Shown in pieces: positions 52,940-60,020 of a stretch of DNA of 64,000 nucleotides (positions within the stretch are counted from its first letter, which is position 1; each line of letters starts with the position of its first letter). Made by a program: the position numbers and the translations under genes. The notes beneath the pieces were generated by a model. That model was not told the DNA's origin and did no database searches. It saw nothing but the letters and a program-made list of their open reading frames with translations. Origin of the DNA: Candidatus Pacearchaeota archaeon (GTDB lineage Archaea > Nanobdellota > Nanobdellia > UBA10117 > JAFCGA01); the NCBI GenBank assembly GCA_017608345.1, contig JAFCGA010000003.1, forward strand, positions 1 to 64,000, read 5' to 3'.

Positions 52940-53060
52940 ATATAACACTTTGATTTAAAAAGATTTCCAAGCAGAATGAAATTCCGCGTGGCCAACAAAA
53001 CTCCTTCGGATTTTTGTCTGGTGTGCAGGAAAAGTTAGAGCGTTCAACATAAGCTTTTTA
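52940..53060. other. Divergent promoter region
   Basis: It contains the minus TATA box (TTTTTAAAT, 52953-52961) for the frameshifted regulator/aroF and the plus box TTTTTAAG (53055-53062) for the gene at 53082. No other gene-like sequence is seen between. Confidence 0.5.
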
Positions 53061-53081
53061 AGAATTTACTTATTGATTACT

Positions 53082-53582
53082 ATGGCGATAAATATGAATA
53101 ATGATGAATTTATAAAAATGACTGCTTTCTGCAGCGGAAAAACAGTTCCCGTATCTACTAAACTTAAATTTAGAGTACAACCTTATAGCGAACACGCATA
53201 CGGGCATTTACAGACATACATGGACAATCTCTCTGGTGCGCTGAATGCCCTAGATTGCTTACCTGAAGAGATTAGCGGACTACCTGCAAGATTAAAGAAC
53301 ACTATTAAAAAGGACGTTCTAGATCGTGAAGTTAACGCATATAAAACATTAGTTTTAGAAGGCACACTCACGCTTCCTGATTTACTCAACAGAGTAGAGG
53401 AGCTTGGCTGGGATGCAACGATAGTTGCTGGAGAACATAATATTATAACTCCGGATACTCAAGATAGTAAGGGATTTACAGGTTATGTCCGATTAAGCTG
53501 CAATAAACAACTAGCTGAGCGTATGAGACACAATAAATCAGGTGCACCCTATTGGATCGGAGACACAAGATTCGTTAGGTAG
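53082..53582 (+). CDS. Hypothetical cytosolic protein
   Basis: 166 residues from MAINMNNDEFIKMTAFCSGK. Mixed alpha/beta; a helical middle (MDNLSGALNALDCLPEEISG... VLDREVNAYKTLVLEG) and a C-terminal part with VAGEHNIITPDTQDSKGFTG. No signal, membrane segment or known motif. The TATA box at 53055-53062 fits leaderless start at this ATG, so the upstream in-frame TTG (53073) is not used here. It lies alone between aroF and tRNA-Ile. I do not recognise the family. Confidence 0.65.
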   Translation: MAINMNNDEFIKMTAFCSGKTVPVSTKLKFRVQPYSEHAYGHLQTYMDNLSGALNALDCLPEEISGLPARLKNTIKKDVLDREVNAYKTLVLEGTLTLPDLLNRVEELGWDATIVAGEHNIITPDTQDSKGFTGYVRLSCNKQLAERMRHNKSGAPYWIGDTRFVR

Positions 53583-53629
53583 CGCCAAACTTTCTTTATT
53601 TTATTAAATTATCGTCTAAAAAGCATTAG

Positions 53630-53798
53630 TGGCCCGGGCCAGATTCTCTACGCCTCTGGAGTTCGCTTTCTCTTTTTCCCCAGGGTTTTTCTCTTTCTGG
53701 AAAGAGAAAAAGGCTGTTTGAACTGGCGACCTCCCGATTATCAGTTTCGTCGCTCTTTCTAGAGAACGGGCGCTCTAACCAGGCTAAGCCACCGGGCC
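53630..53798 (-). tRNA. tRNA-Ile (GAU) with two introns
   Basis: The acceptor arms GGCCCGG (53798-53792) and CCGGGCC (53637-53631) with A73 at 53630 frame the gene; the D arm GCTTAGCCTGGTTAGAGC matches tRNA-Ile. The anticodon stem CCCGA/TCGGG and loop CTGATAA (GAU at 53742-53740) form only if 21 nt (53766-53746, with hairpin CTCTAGAAAGAG) are removed at the non-canonical position 30/31. The T arm GCCAG/CTGGC closes only if 73 nt (53716-53644) in the T loop (59/60, plus or minus 1 nt) are removed. CCA is not encoded. A TATA-like CTTTTAAAG (53821-53829) is upstream. Splicing would need the endonuclease acting at non-canonical BHB sites. Confidence 0.85.
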
Positions 53799-53879
53799 AT
53801 GAAATTAAGAGCTTGGAGAGCTTTAAAAGTATTTTGCTGCCATCAAACATTTTAAAAATAATAATGTAGCAGCGAGGAT

Positions 53880-54821
53880 ATGGATATAGAACTATCTGAA
53901 CGTGAGCGAAGTATATATCGCAAATTAGGCTACTTAGAGCAAATGGGAACAGCACGAGCTCCTAGAACAGAGTTTTACTTAATTAAAACAGCAATCAATG
54001 ACTGCAGAGTTCCGAGTGAGATATCTGAAAGCTTAATCGCTCGAGTTAATAATTTATTTGAAGAATATTGGGGACCGGGCGCGTCAATAGACGCTTTGGC
54101 ACTTACTAAGACGGGATTCGGAGCAGATTTGCAGCTAATTGATAAATCCTATGCGCCACAACTCTTAAGCGAATTTCCTACCGCAGAATTCTATCGATAT
54201 TTAAACAAAACGATGCACGCTAAGCCAGTTCTATTTATGAAGCTAGCTTATCAAAAATATATACTAAAAGAAGTTTCTCCGGACTTCGAATTAAAGTACA
54301 ATCCGCTTAAGGATGCTGAGCATCGTCCAGAGGCTTTCTTCAGAAAGATAAATGGAAATACACTCGGGTTCTTCGAGTTCATAAGCGATGAACCTGTCGA
54401 TCGAACTAATTTATCTCATCTTGAGCAGTTAATCGATATTGGATTAAATTTCACTAGACGTAAGGAAAGCTATGATAATAATCCTAGCAATTTTGTTAAT
54501 AGGGAAGGTCGAATATACTTTATAGATAGCGAAATCGGGCTACAATCGAATCAAAAACAAAACCTAATTTTAATGGGAAACCTACTTAATGTTATTGGCA
54601 TAATTCCAGTATATACTCCTTTCAGATTTAATCATATCGAGCTAGTATATGATACAGTTAATTATCTTATCACTCGCTTGCCCGAGCAGTTATCTGGAGA
54701 AGAATTAACGGCGCTAGCTATCGATTCTAATTGCAGCTCAATAGAAGATATGCTAAATAAGTTCTCCGGAGCATTAAAAGATGTAGATAATATCGGAAAA
54801 GCTCTCTGCTGTTTTAGCTAA
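53880..54821 (+). CDS. Hypothetical protein, possibly kinase-like fold
   Basis: 313 residues, cytosolic. The only suggestive feature is NPSNFVNREGRIYFIDSEIG (about 200-220), which resembles the N-x(n)-[FI]D segment of phosphotransferase/kinase-like folds (metal-binding Asn and Asp). A glycine loop and catalytic HxD are not evident, so the call is weak. The first 20 residues are charged (SERERSIYRKLGYLEQMG) and the C-terminus ends in Cys-Cys-Phe-Ser. TATA-like CATTTTAAAAAT at 53847-53858. It neighbours tRNA-Ile (divergent) and tbp (same strand, after 170 nt). Could be a tRNA- or nucleotide-modifying kinase relative; unproven. Confidence 0.6.
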   Translation: MDIELSERERSIYRKLGYLEQMGTARAPRTEFYLIKTAINDCRVPSEISESLIARVNNLFEEYWGPGASIDALALTKTGFGADLQLIDKSYAPQLLSEFPTAEFYRYLNKTMHAKPVLFMKLAYQKYILKEVSPDFELKYNPLKDAEHRPEAFFRKINGNTLGFFEFISDEPVDRTNLSHLEQLIDIGLNFTRRKESYDNNPSNFVNREGRIYFIDSEIGLQSNQKQNLILMGNLLNVIGIIPVYTPFRFNHIELVYDTVNYLITRLPEQLSGEELTALAIDSNCSSIEDMLNKFSGALKDVDNIGKALCCFS

Positions 54822-54991
54822 TTAAGCTTTAAAAAGCATTTAAAAGCTTTGTGTATATTAGAGAACACGATCAACAGAAAACCTTTAATTGTAGTCTTGA
54901 TTATATATAACAATGACGCGAATTGTCAACGTTAGGAGCAATTCGCGGATTACATAGCCGCTCTTTATGAGCATAATCCTAGCGCAATGTA
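54822..54991 (+). promoter_or_regulatory. tbp upstream region with two inverted repeats
   Basis: AAGCTTTAAAAAGCATTTAA-type palindromic T/A motifs at 54825-54850 are followed by TTATATATAA (54901-54910). Then come GCGAATTG...CAATTCGC (54918-54946) and ATTACAT...ATGTAAT (54949-54955/54987-54993); the last arm overlaps the tbp ATG. A 14-codon frame (MTRIVNVRSNSRIT, stop) lies at 54913. Such structures next to a TBP start could mediate autoregulation. Confidence 0.45.
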
Positions 54992-55582
54992 ATGCCAAGA
55001 AAAGTATTTACAAAAACACAGAACGTAGTCATATCTGCGGATATCTACGCAAGGCTAAATCTGGAATTTCTAGTCAGAAAGCTAGATGATATTTCTTATG
55101 ATCCTGAAACTTTTCCTGGAGCTATCTTTAAAATCAAGAAGCTAAATGCATCTTTCTTGCTTTTCGATACGGGAAGGGTTATTTGTACTGGCACCCGCTC
55201 TTTTAAGGCTGCTAAAGAAGCTATTACTGAATTAACAAAACGATTGAGGAAGCTCAAAATTAGCATTACTAAGAAACCGACTATGCGCGTCACAAATATG
55301 GTAGCATCCGGAGCTGTCGGAGGCGTCCTAAACCTAAATCGCTTGGTTTTCAAGCTAGATAACACTGAATACGAACCCGAGCAGTTCCCAGGGCTAGTCT
55401 ACCACATGCCCAAATCACATATTACTTACTTACTTTTTAGCACAGGAAAAATAGTTATAACTGGCGCTAGAACCGAAAAAGAAGTCAAAGATGCTCTCAA
55501 AATTCTAATAAAACAGCTAACTAAGCTAAAAGAGCTAAAAAAAGAAGTGCCAGCTAAGAAGGCTGTTAAGAAAAAGAAATAG
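54992..55582 (+). CDS. tbp: TATA-box-binding protein
   Basis: 196 residues. Two pseudo-symmetrical TBP repeats: residues about 8-90 (NVVISADIYARLNLEFLV, YDPETFPGAIFKI, FDTGRVICTGTRS) and about 95-180 (NMVASGAVGGVLNLNRLVFK, YEPEQFPGLVYHM, FSTGKIVITGART). The Phe pairs that kink DNA are placed as expected. The C-terminal tail is Lys-rich (VPAKKAVKKKK), unlike the acidic tails of many archaeal TBPs. The upstream leader has two inverted repeats. It ends 2 nt from the convergent membrane protein gene. Confidence 0.95.
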   Translation: MPRKVFTKTQNVVISADIYARLNLEFLVRKLDDISYDPETFPGAIFKIKKLNASFLLFDTGRVICTGTRSFKAAKEAITELTKRLRKLKISITKKPTMRVTNMVASGAVGGVLNLNRLVFKLDNTEYEPEQFPGLVYHMPKSHITYLLFSTGKIVITGARTEKEVKDALKILIKQLTKLKELKKEVPAKKAVKKKK

Positions 55583-55584
55583 TT

Positions 55585-56004
55585 CTATTCTAATTTTCCC
55601 TTAACATAATTTCTTACTGAACTCGCAAAATTAGTTGCTCCATCATATAATTTAGCGAATCTATGGCAAACTACGCTTGATCCTGAAAGCCAACTAGCAC
55701 TTGACAAAGCATATATTGCCAGGTCTATTTCCCCTTGATTAAGATTAATAATTCCACTGACTGCGAATATACTTGCAGCAGTTATAAATAAGTACTTTCC
55801 TAATTTACAATTCGATAGACTAGCTGATCTAGATTTTATCACTTCATCGATATCTGCGATAAGATTTCCCGCTTGTTCGCCTTCAGAATATTTAATCAAA
55901 TCACTCGCACAAGTACTAACTAAACCATCCAAGGTTTCTTGGTCTAATTCTTCTCCCAGTAGAGATAATCTCTGATTTATGTAAGGATCAAGTTCGCTGT
56001 TCAT
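55585..56004 (-). CDS. Small membrane protein
   Basis: 139 residues. A helical cytosolic N-terminal half (residues 1-65, acidic) is followed by two hydrophobic segments (LFITAASIFAVSGIINL and LAIYALSSASWLSGSSVVC) and a basic C-terminus. No known motif. The opposite-strand neighbours are tbp (2 nt) and the element locus B upstream. Function unknown. Confidence 0.65.
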   Translation of the reverse strand: MNSELDPYINQRLSLLGEELDQETLDGLVSTCASDLIKYSEGEQAGNLIADIDEVIKSRSASLSNCKLGKYLFITAASIFAVSGIINLNQGEIDLAIYALSSASWLSGSSVVCHRFAKLYDGATNFASSVRNYVKGKLE

Positions 56005-56056
56005 GTATTACCACTTCAGAGTAAAATTTAAAAGGCTTCCGCTAAGCTGAAAAATA

Positions 56057-56234
56057 GTAAAAAGTAAAGAAGTAAGCCGTACTATTTATGTACGACGGCG
56101 ATACACATTCGCAGCTACCTTTTCCCTCATCAGCTTATCGCGATTCGGCAAAAGCTAGGCCAAAAATAAATTAAAAAAGTAAAGAATTGCGCCGTACTAT
56201 TTATGTACGACGGCGATACACATTCCAGCTGCTA
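56057..56234. mobile_element. Repeat element with duplicated EF-1A 3' end (locus B)
   Basis: The EF-1A terminus (GCCGTACTATTTATGTACGA plus CGGCGATACACATTC, and AAAAAGTAAAGAA beside it) occurs twice, at 56057-56116 and 56172-56234. Between the copies is CCTTTTCCCTCATCAGCTTA-TCGCGATTCGGCAAAAGC (56117-56155), nearly identical to locus A at 42534-42570. The element has ends CCTTTTCC/GGCAAAAG and a palindromic centre ATCGCGAT. The outer copy differs in the final codons (GCT for GCA and a 2-nt gap), so it is not a fresh duplication. Confidence 0.6.
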
Positions 56235-57465
56235 CAGTTCTACCCATATCTCGGATAGCGAATTTGGATAGCTGTGGAATGTCTTCGTTCTTCTCGATTA
56301 TTAGCGGTCTTGTTGGCTCAATTACAACTTCACCAGCTTCTCCGTTCTTTAGGAAATCTGGCTTCTCTTGTAATGTTGCTCCGGTTCGTGGATCGATTTT
56401 TTTATTAATTGCCTTGATCCTGCAAGAAACTTGTGCTGTGTTAACGTGGAACACTGGTGTGTATCCTGGTGTTAAAACAGTTGGGTGGTTAAGTACAATG
56501 ATTCTTCCGGTGAATTCCTTGCAAACCTTTGCTGGATTTTTGCTAGCATCGCTGATAACATCTCCTCTCTTTGAGTCATTCTTACCGATTCCACGCACGT
56601 TGAGACCAACGTTGTCGCCAGGTTTAGCCTGAGGCATTTGCGAGTGATGCATTTCAATGGACTTAAGCTCTCCAACTTTGCCTGACGGCTGGAATAATAG
56701 CTTCTGTCCCACTTTAAGTAGACCAGTTTCGACCTTACCACATGGAACTGCTCCGATACCGGTGATGCTAAAAACATCTTGAACAGGCATTCTAAGTGGA
56801 AGTCCAGTAGGTAGCTCAACAGTTTTTAATGCATTTAGAGCTTCCAATAGAGTAGGACCACCATACCATCCGAGCTTATCTGATTTCTTAACAATATTCT
56901 CTCCGGGAAGAGATGCTAGCGGTACGAATAATATCTCATTTGGATTGTATCCAATTCCGCCGAGAAGCTTTACAACATCATCCTTTACTTTGTTGAATTT
57001 AGCTTCATCAAAATTGACCATATCCATCTTATTGACAGCTACGATTAACTGAGCTACACCAAGAGTCTTGGCTAAGAAAGCGTGCTCTTTAGTTTGCTCC
57101 ATTACCGAATCATTAGCTGCAACTACTAAAACAGCTGCATCTGCTTGCGATGTACCTGTAATCATGTTCTTAATGAAGTCCTTGTGTCCAGGTGCATCAA
57201 TTATTGTGAAAAAGTGCTTAGTGGATTCGAATTTCTTGTAAGCAAGATCAATCGTAACTCCTCTCTCTTGCTCTTCCTTTAGATTATCCATTACAAAAGC
57301 GAACTCAAAACCAACCTTTCCAAGGTCTTTTGCTTTTTCTTTTAGCTTTCGCAGGGTCTGCTCGTCGATTGCTCCACTCTCGTACAGCAATCGTCCTACA
57401 GTTGTACTTTTACCATGGTCTACATGACCGATAAATACTAGGTTCAAATGTGGTTTTTCTGCCAT
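56197..57465 (-). CDS. tef1a: Translation elongation factor EF-1 alpha (EF-Tu family)
   Basis: 422 residues from [21 protein letters not shown]1 [10 protein letters not shown]3 DAPGHKDF, G4 NKMD, and domains 2 and 3 ([38 protein letters not shown]). Delivers aminoacyl-tRNA to the ribosome. An in-frame ATG at 57516 would add 17 non-conserved residues; AAGGAAGGT lies before 57465 and supports this start. A TATA-like CCTTTTAATG lies near 57516-57524. The 3' end is duplicated downstream in locus B. Confidence 0.97.
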   Translation of the reverse strand: MAEKPHLNLVFIGHVDHGKSTTVGRLLYESGAIDEQTLRKLKEKAKDLGKVGFEFAFVMDNLKEEQERGVTIDLAYKKFESTKHFFTIIDAPGHKDFIKNMITGTSQADAAVLVVAANDSVMEQTKEHAFLAKTLGVAQLIVAVNKMDMVNFDEAKFNKVKDDVVKLLGGIGYNPNEILFVPLASLPGENIVKKSDKLGWYGGPTLLEALNALKTVELPTGLPLRMPVQDVFSITGIGAVPCGKVETGLLKVGQKLLFQPSGKVGELKSIEMHHSQMPQAKPGDNVGLNVRGIGKNDSKRGDVISDASKNPAKVCKEFTGRIIVLNHPTVLTPGYTPVFHVNTAQVSCRIKAINKKIDPRTGATLQEKPDFLKNGEAGEVVIEPTRPLIIEKNEDIPQLSKFAIRDMGRTVAAGMCIAVVHK

Positions 57466-57567
57466 AATATAATACCTTCCTTTGATTATAGTGATTTTTA
57501 CTAGTAGAGTATGCATTAAAAGGTTTTTGGTTAGTCTGTATGGGTTGAAAACGAGCTTCCACCAACT

Positions 57568-57612
57568 ATCTTTATAAATGCCATTTTCTTTCTCTTAGAA
57601 AGAGAAAGAAAC
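57568..57612 (+). promoter_or_regulatory. Promoter and hairpin of the pop5-exosome cluster
   Basis: CTTTATAAAT (57568-57577) is the only good TATA box before pop5; a transcript would start near 57600 beside TTCTTTCTCTTAGAAAGAGA followed by AAGAA, a perfect hairpin of the type also seen at 45250 and 53688. CTCGCTTCGCTCG at about 57642 forms another. Confidence 0.5.
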
Positions 57613-57664
57613 TAGGCGTCCAAAGAAAGAGAAAAAGTCTAGCTCGCTTCGCTCGAAAATAGAG

Positions 57665-57802
57665 GTGATCATAACTAAACCATTACTTCCCACGTTAAAA
57701 GAACGAAAGCGTTTTAGTACCCACCCTTTTCTCGCCATCTGTATCAGATTGGCTCCAAAAGCGTGGACGGAAAAAACCAGTAAACGAGGTAAAGCCAATT
57801 AA
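57665..57802 (+). pseudogene. Short ORF: recoded copy of the pop5 5' end joined to inserted sequence (locus C)
   Basis: From GTG 57665, just after GAGGT, the frame reads MIITKPLLPTLKERKRF, matching the start of pop5 at 57798 (KPLLPTLKERKRF). Three codons differ, all synonymously. The frame then enters CACCCTTTTCTCGCCATCTG... GCGTGGACGGAAA (57721-57773), a diverged relative of the locus A/B core, and stops at TAA overlapping the ATT start of pop5. This is the same layout as locus A before endoQ. Confidence 0.55.
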
Positions 57803-58124
57803 ACCATTACTGCCTACTTTAAAAGAACGAAAGCGTTTTATACTTTTCAGGCTCTTCACTAAAGCAAGAGTAGATAAGAGAGATGTTAAGGAGCTAGTCA
57901 CGAAAGCTGGCTTGCAATTTCTCGGCGAATTAGGTATGGCAAAATCAGGCTTTCAGTTCATGCCAGAAACTTGGAAAGATCAAGAAATGACTGGAATAAT
58001 CAAAGTCGGACACAAATACGTAGACGAAGCTAAATCCGCGCTGATACTAATAAAAAAAGCTAAGGGCGAGCCAGCAAGTATTAGCTGCGAGAAGGTTTCG
58101 GGAGTAATTGGGAAGTTAAAATGA
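57798..58124 (+). CDS. rnp2: RNase P protein component Pop5 (Rnp2), non-ATG start
   Basis: 109 codons read from ATT at 57798: (M)KPLLPTLKERKRFILFRL, the family's standard start. Then LQFLGELGMAKSGFQF and VGHKYVDEAKSALILIKKAK and the end VSGVIGKLK, all Pop5 marks. From the preceding in-frame stop (57696) there is no ATG, GTG or TTG before this point; GAGGT at 57786 is spaced 7 nt from the ATT. The first in-frame ATG (57951) would remove half the protein. Pop5 works with Rpp30, Rpp21 and Rpp29 on tRNA 5' processing. It overlaps the next gene by ATGA. Confidence 0.85.
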   Translation: MKPLLPTLKERKRFILFRLFTKARVDKRDVKELVTKAGLQFLGELGMAKSGFQFMPETWKDQEMTGIIKVGHKYVDEAKSALILIKKAKGEPASISCEKVSGVIGKLK

Positions 58125-58558
58125 TAGAAACAGCAGTTCAACCAGCGTATCTTGGAAGATTTATTGTACATACTGACTCCCCAATAAAACGGCTAGTCAA
58201 AGCATTCGACGAAGAGCCCCTGTATATACAAACGAAACCTACACTCGTGAGAGTAGAGATAAGTGTTGTGATAAATTATTCGGGCGCCGATCCAGATACA
58301 TTCCCTGTCAAAGTTACGCCTATCTTACAATACGGCAAAGACGGGCTTTATCATACGCATATATATACTCGCGCGCAGAGTCTAGGAGCGATAGAGCAGC
58401 ACTTAGATGAAGATACCGAAGTTCGAGATATTCAATCTGCCAAGAACGATGATCTTGGTTTTATATGCTGCTATGTGCAGAATAAAGCTCTTGATACAAT
58501 ACTCAAGGGGATGGGTCCAAGTATGTTATGCGGACCCGGAAGAATTATAGATAGTTGA
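58121..58558 (+). CDS. Unknown protein in the exosome/proteasome cluster
   Basis: 145 residues, no membrane segment. Starts MIETAVQPAYLGRFIVHTDS; beta-rich middle (VRVEISVVINYSGADPDTFP, VKVTPILQYGKDGLYHTHIY) and a helical/loop end (SMLCGPGRIIDS). The ATG overlaps the pop5 stop (ATGA) and psmA follows after 29 nt, so it is firmly inside the operon. I know of no standard member of this cluster with this sequence; it is not Rpp30, a prefoldin or an L37Ae-like zinc protein. It may be a lineage-specific partner of Pop5, exosome or proteasome. Confidence 0.75.
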   Translation: MIETAVQPAYLGRFIVHTDSPIKRLVKAFDEEPLYIQTKPTLVRVEISVVINYSGADPDTFPVKVTPILQYGKDGLYHTHIYTRAQSLGAIEQHLDEDTEVRDIQSAKNDDLGFICCYVQNKALDTILKGMGPSMLCGPGRIIDS

Positions 58559-58587
58559 GGATCTTTTAACTAAATAGGTGAAATAAA

Positions 58588-59292
58588 ATGCAATTTGTAC
58601 CAAATCAAGTAATGGGATATGATAGAGCAATTACAATGTTCAGCCCAGACGGGCGTTTATTACAAGTAGAATATGCTAAAAAAGCTGTCTCGCTAGGAAG
58701 AATGGCGCTGTGCGTTGCTTTTAAGGACGGTATTCTTCTAATGGCAGATAAACATCGCGAGGATAAGCTAGTTATTGCGGAGTCGGTTAAGAAACTTAGC
58801 AGAATTAACTCAAATATTCTAATTACAGCGGCCGGATATCTAGCAGATGCAAGAATTCTAACAAAAAAATGCAGAGTTAGAGCCCAACAGCATAAAATAA
58901 CTTACGGCGAAGAAATGGACGTCGAAGGGATTGCTAAATACGTTGCAGATATAGAGCAAGCATATACGCAGTATGGCGGAATACGGCCATTCGGAATATC
59001 TCTATTAATTGGCGGATATGATTCAAAAGGACCGCAGGTATTCCTACTTGAACCTACTGGAACTTACTTTCAATATAAAGCTAAAGCTATTGGGATGAAC
59101 GCTGACGAAACAAATAAGTACTTTGAAGCTAATTACAAAGGAAAATTAGACGCTAACGGAGCCATTAAACTGGCTATCGGTGCATTTAAAAAAGCTCTGG
59201 GCAAGGATTTCTCTAGCGAAAAACTAGAGACAGCGATAGTTACTAAAGACGGAATAAAAGGAATTCCTAGCAGTGAGCTGAAGAAATATTAG
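58588..59292 (+). CDS. psmA: Proteasome alpha subunit
   Basis: 234 residues. N-terminal gate sequence YDRAITMFSPDGRLLQVEYA, then the Ntn-hydrolase-like fold lacking the catalytic Thr, as alpha subunits do. Forms the outer rings of the 20S proteasome; the beta subunit is not in the window. A ribosome site, ATAGGTGAAAT, precedes ATG. SBDS follows after 1 nt. The PAC2-like chaperone at 45276 is a likely helper. Confidence 0.96.
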   Translation: MQFVPNQVMGYDRAITMFSPDGRLLQVEYAKKAVSLGRMALCVAFKDGILLMADKHREDKLVIAESVKKLSRINSNILITAAGYLADARILTKKCRVRAQQHKITYGEEMDVEGIAKYVADIEQAYTQYGGIRPFGISLLIGGYDSKGPQVFLLEPTGTYFQYKAKAIGMNADETNKYFEANYKGKLDANGAIKLAIGAFKKALGKDFSSEKLETAIVTKDGIKGIPSSELKKY

Positions 59293-59293
59293 T

Positions 59294-60019
59294 ATGTCAT
59301 TTACACAACAATATTACGTTAAAGAGAGACTTTCTCTTAATCTTGCGCGTTTGAAGAAAGGCGGAAAGAAATTCGAGATAATAATCGAAGATCCAGATAA
59401 AGCTCTAGAACTTAGAGAAGGGAAAGACGTAAATATTCACGACGTTCTGCAATCCGAAGAGATTTTCTCAGATGCTAAAAAAAGCGAGTTAGCTAAGGAA
59501 GCTGATATTCAACAAACATTCAACACCGTTGATCCGTTAGAAGTAGCTAAAAAAATAATCCGAAAAGGAGAAGTACAGTTAACTGCTGAATACCGAAAGA
59601 AACTATTCGATCAGAAAAAACGCAAAATTATAGAATATATTCATCAAAATGCAATTGATCCAAAGACTCGGCTTCCGCATCCGGTCAAAAGGATAGAACT
59701 TGCTTTTGAAGAAGCTAAGATTCATATTGATGCGTCAGATACAGTAAGCTGGCAAGTAGATAGAATAATTCCTAAATTGCAGCCAATTCTGCCGATCTCC
59801 TTTTCAAAGATGCGCCTGAAAGTAGTCATTCCAACTAAATACGCTGGACATGCTTACGGTTCTCTCAAGGGAAAATATAATCTCATAAAAGAAAAATGGC
59901 TAAACGATGGTGCTGTAGAATTCGAAGCTACAGGATCTGCAGGATTAAAACGTGAATTTATCGATCTAGTAAATAAATTAACAAACGGCGAAGCAGAAAT
60001 TAATGATCTTGGAGAATAA
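59294..60019 (+). CDS. sbds: SBDS ribosome maturation protein
   Basis: 241 residues: FYSH N-terminal domain (RLSLNLARLKKGGKKFEIII, DVNIHDVLQSEEIFSDAKKS), helical middle (KKRKIIEYIHQNAIDPKTRL) and a ferredoxin-like C-terminal domain. Family role: release of the anti-association factor aIF6 from the large ribosomal subunit. Standard position between psmA and rrp4. Starts 1 nt after psmA. Confidence 0.95.
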   Translation: MSFTQQYYVKERLSLNLARLKKGGKKFEIIIEDPDKALELREGKDVNIHDVLQSEEIFSDAKKSELAKEADIQQTFNTVDPLEVAKKIIRKGEVQLTAEYRKKLFDQKKRKIIEYIHQNAIDPKTRLPHPVKRIELAFEEAKIHIDASDTVSWQVDRIIPKLQPILPISFSKMRLKVVIPTKYAGHAYGSLKGKYNLIKEKWLNDGAVEFEATGSAGLKREFIDLVNKLTNGEAEINDLGE

Positions 60020-60020
60020 A

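Noticed and set aside
53626..53955. 109-codon minus-strand frame
   Set aside because: Runs through the tRNA-Ile gene and its introns.
56114..56162. C/D-box RNA in the repeat core (minus strand reads CTGATGA)
   Set aside because: The C box should be RTGATGA, and no paired D box with suitable spacing is convincing in both copies.
57665..57802. GTG 57665 as the true pop5 start
   Set aside because: That frame stops at 57802 and does not join the Pop5 body; a frameshift would be needed.
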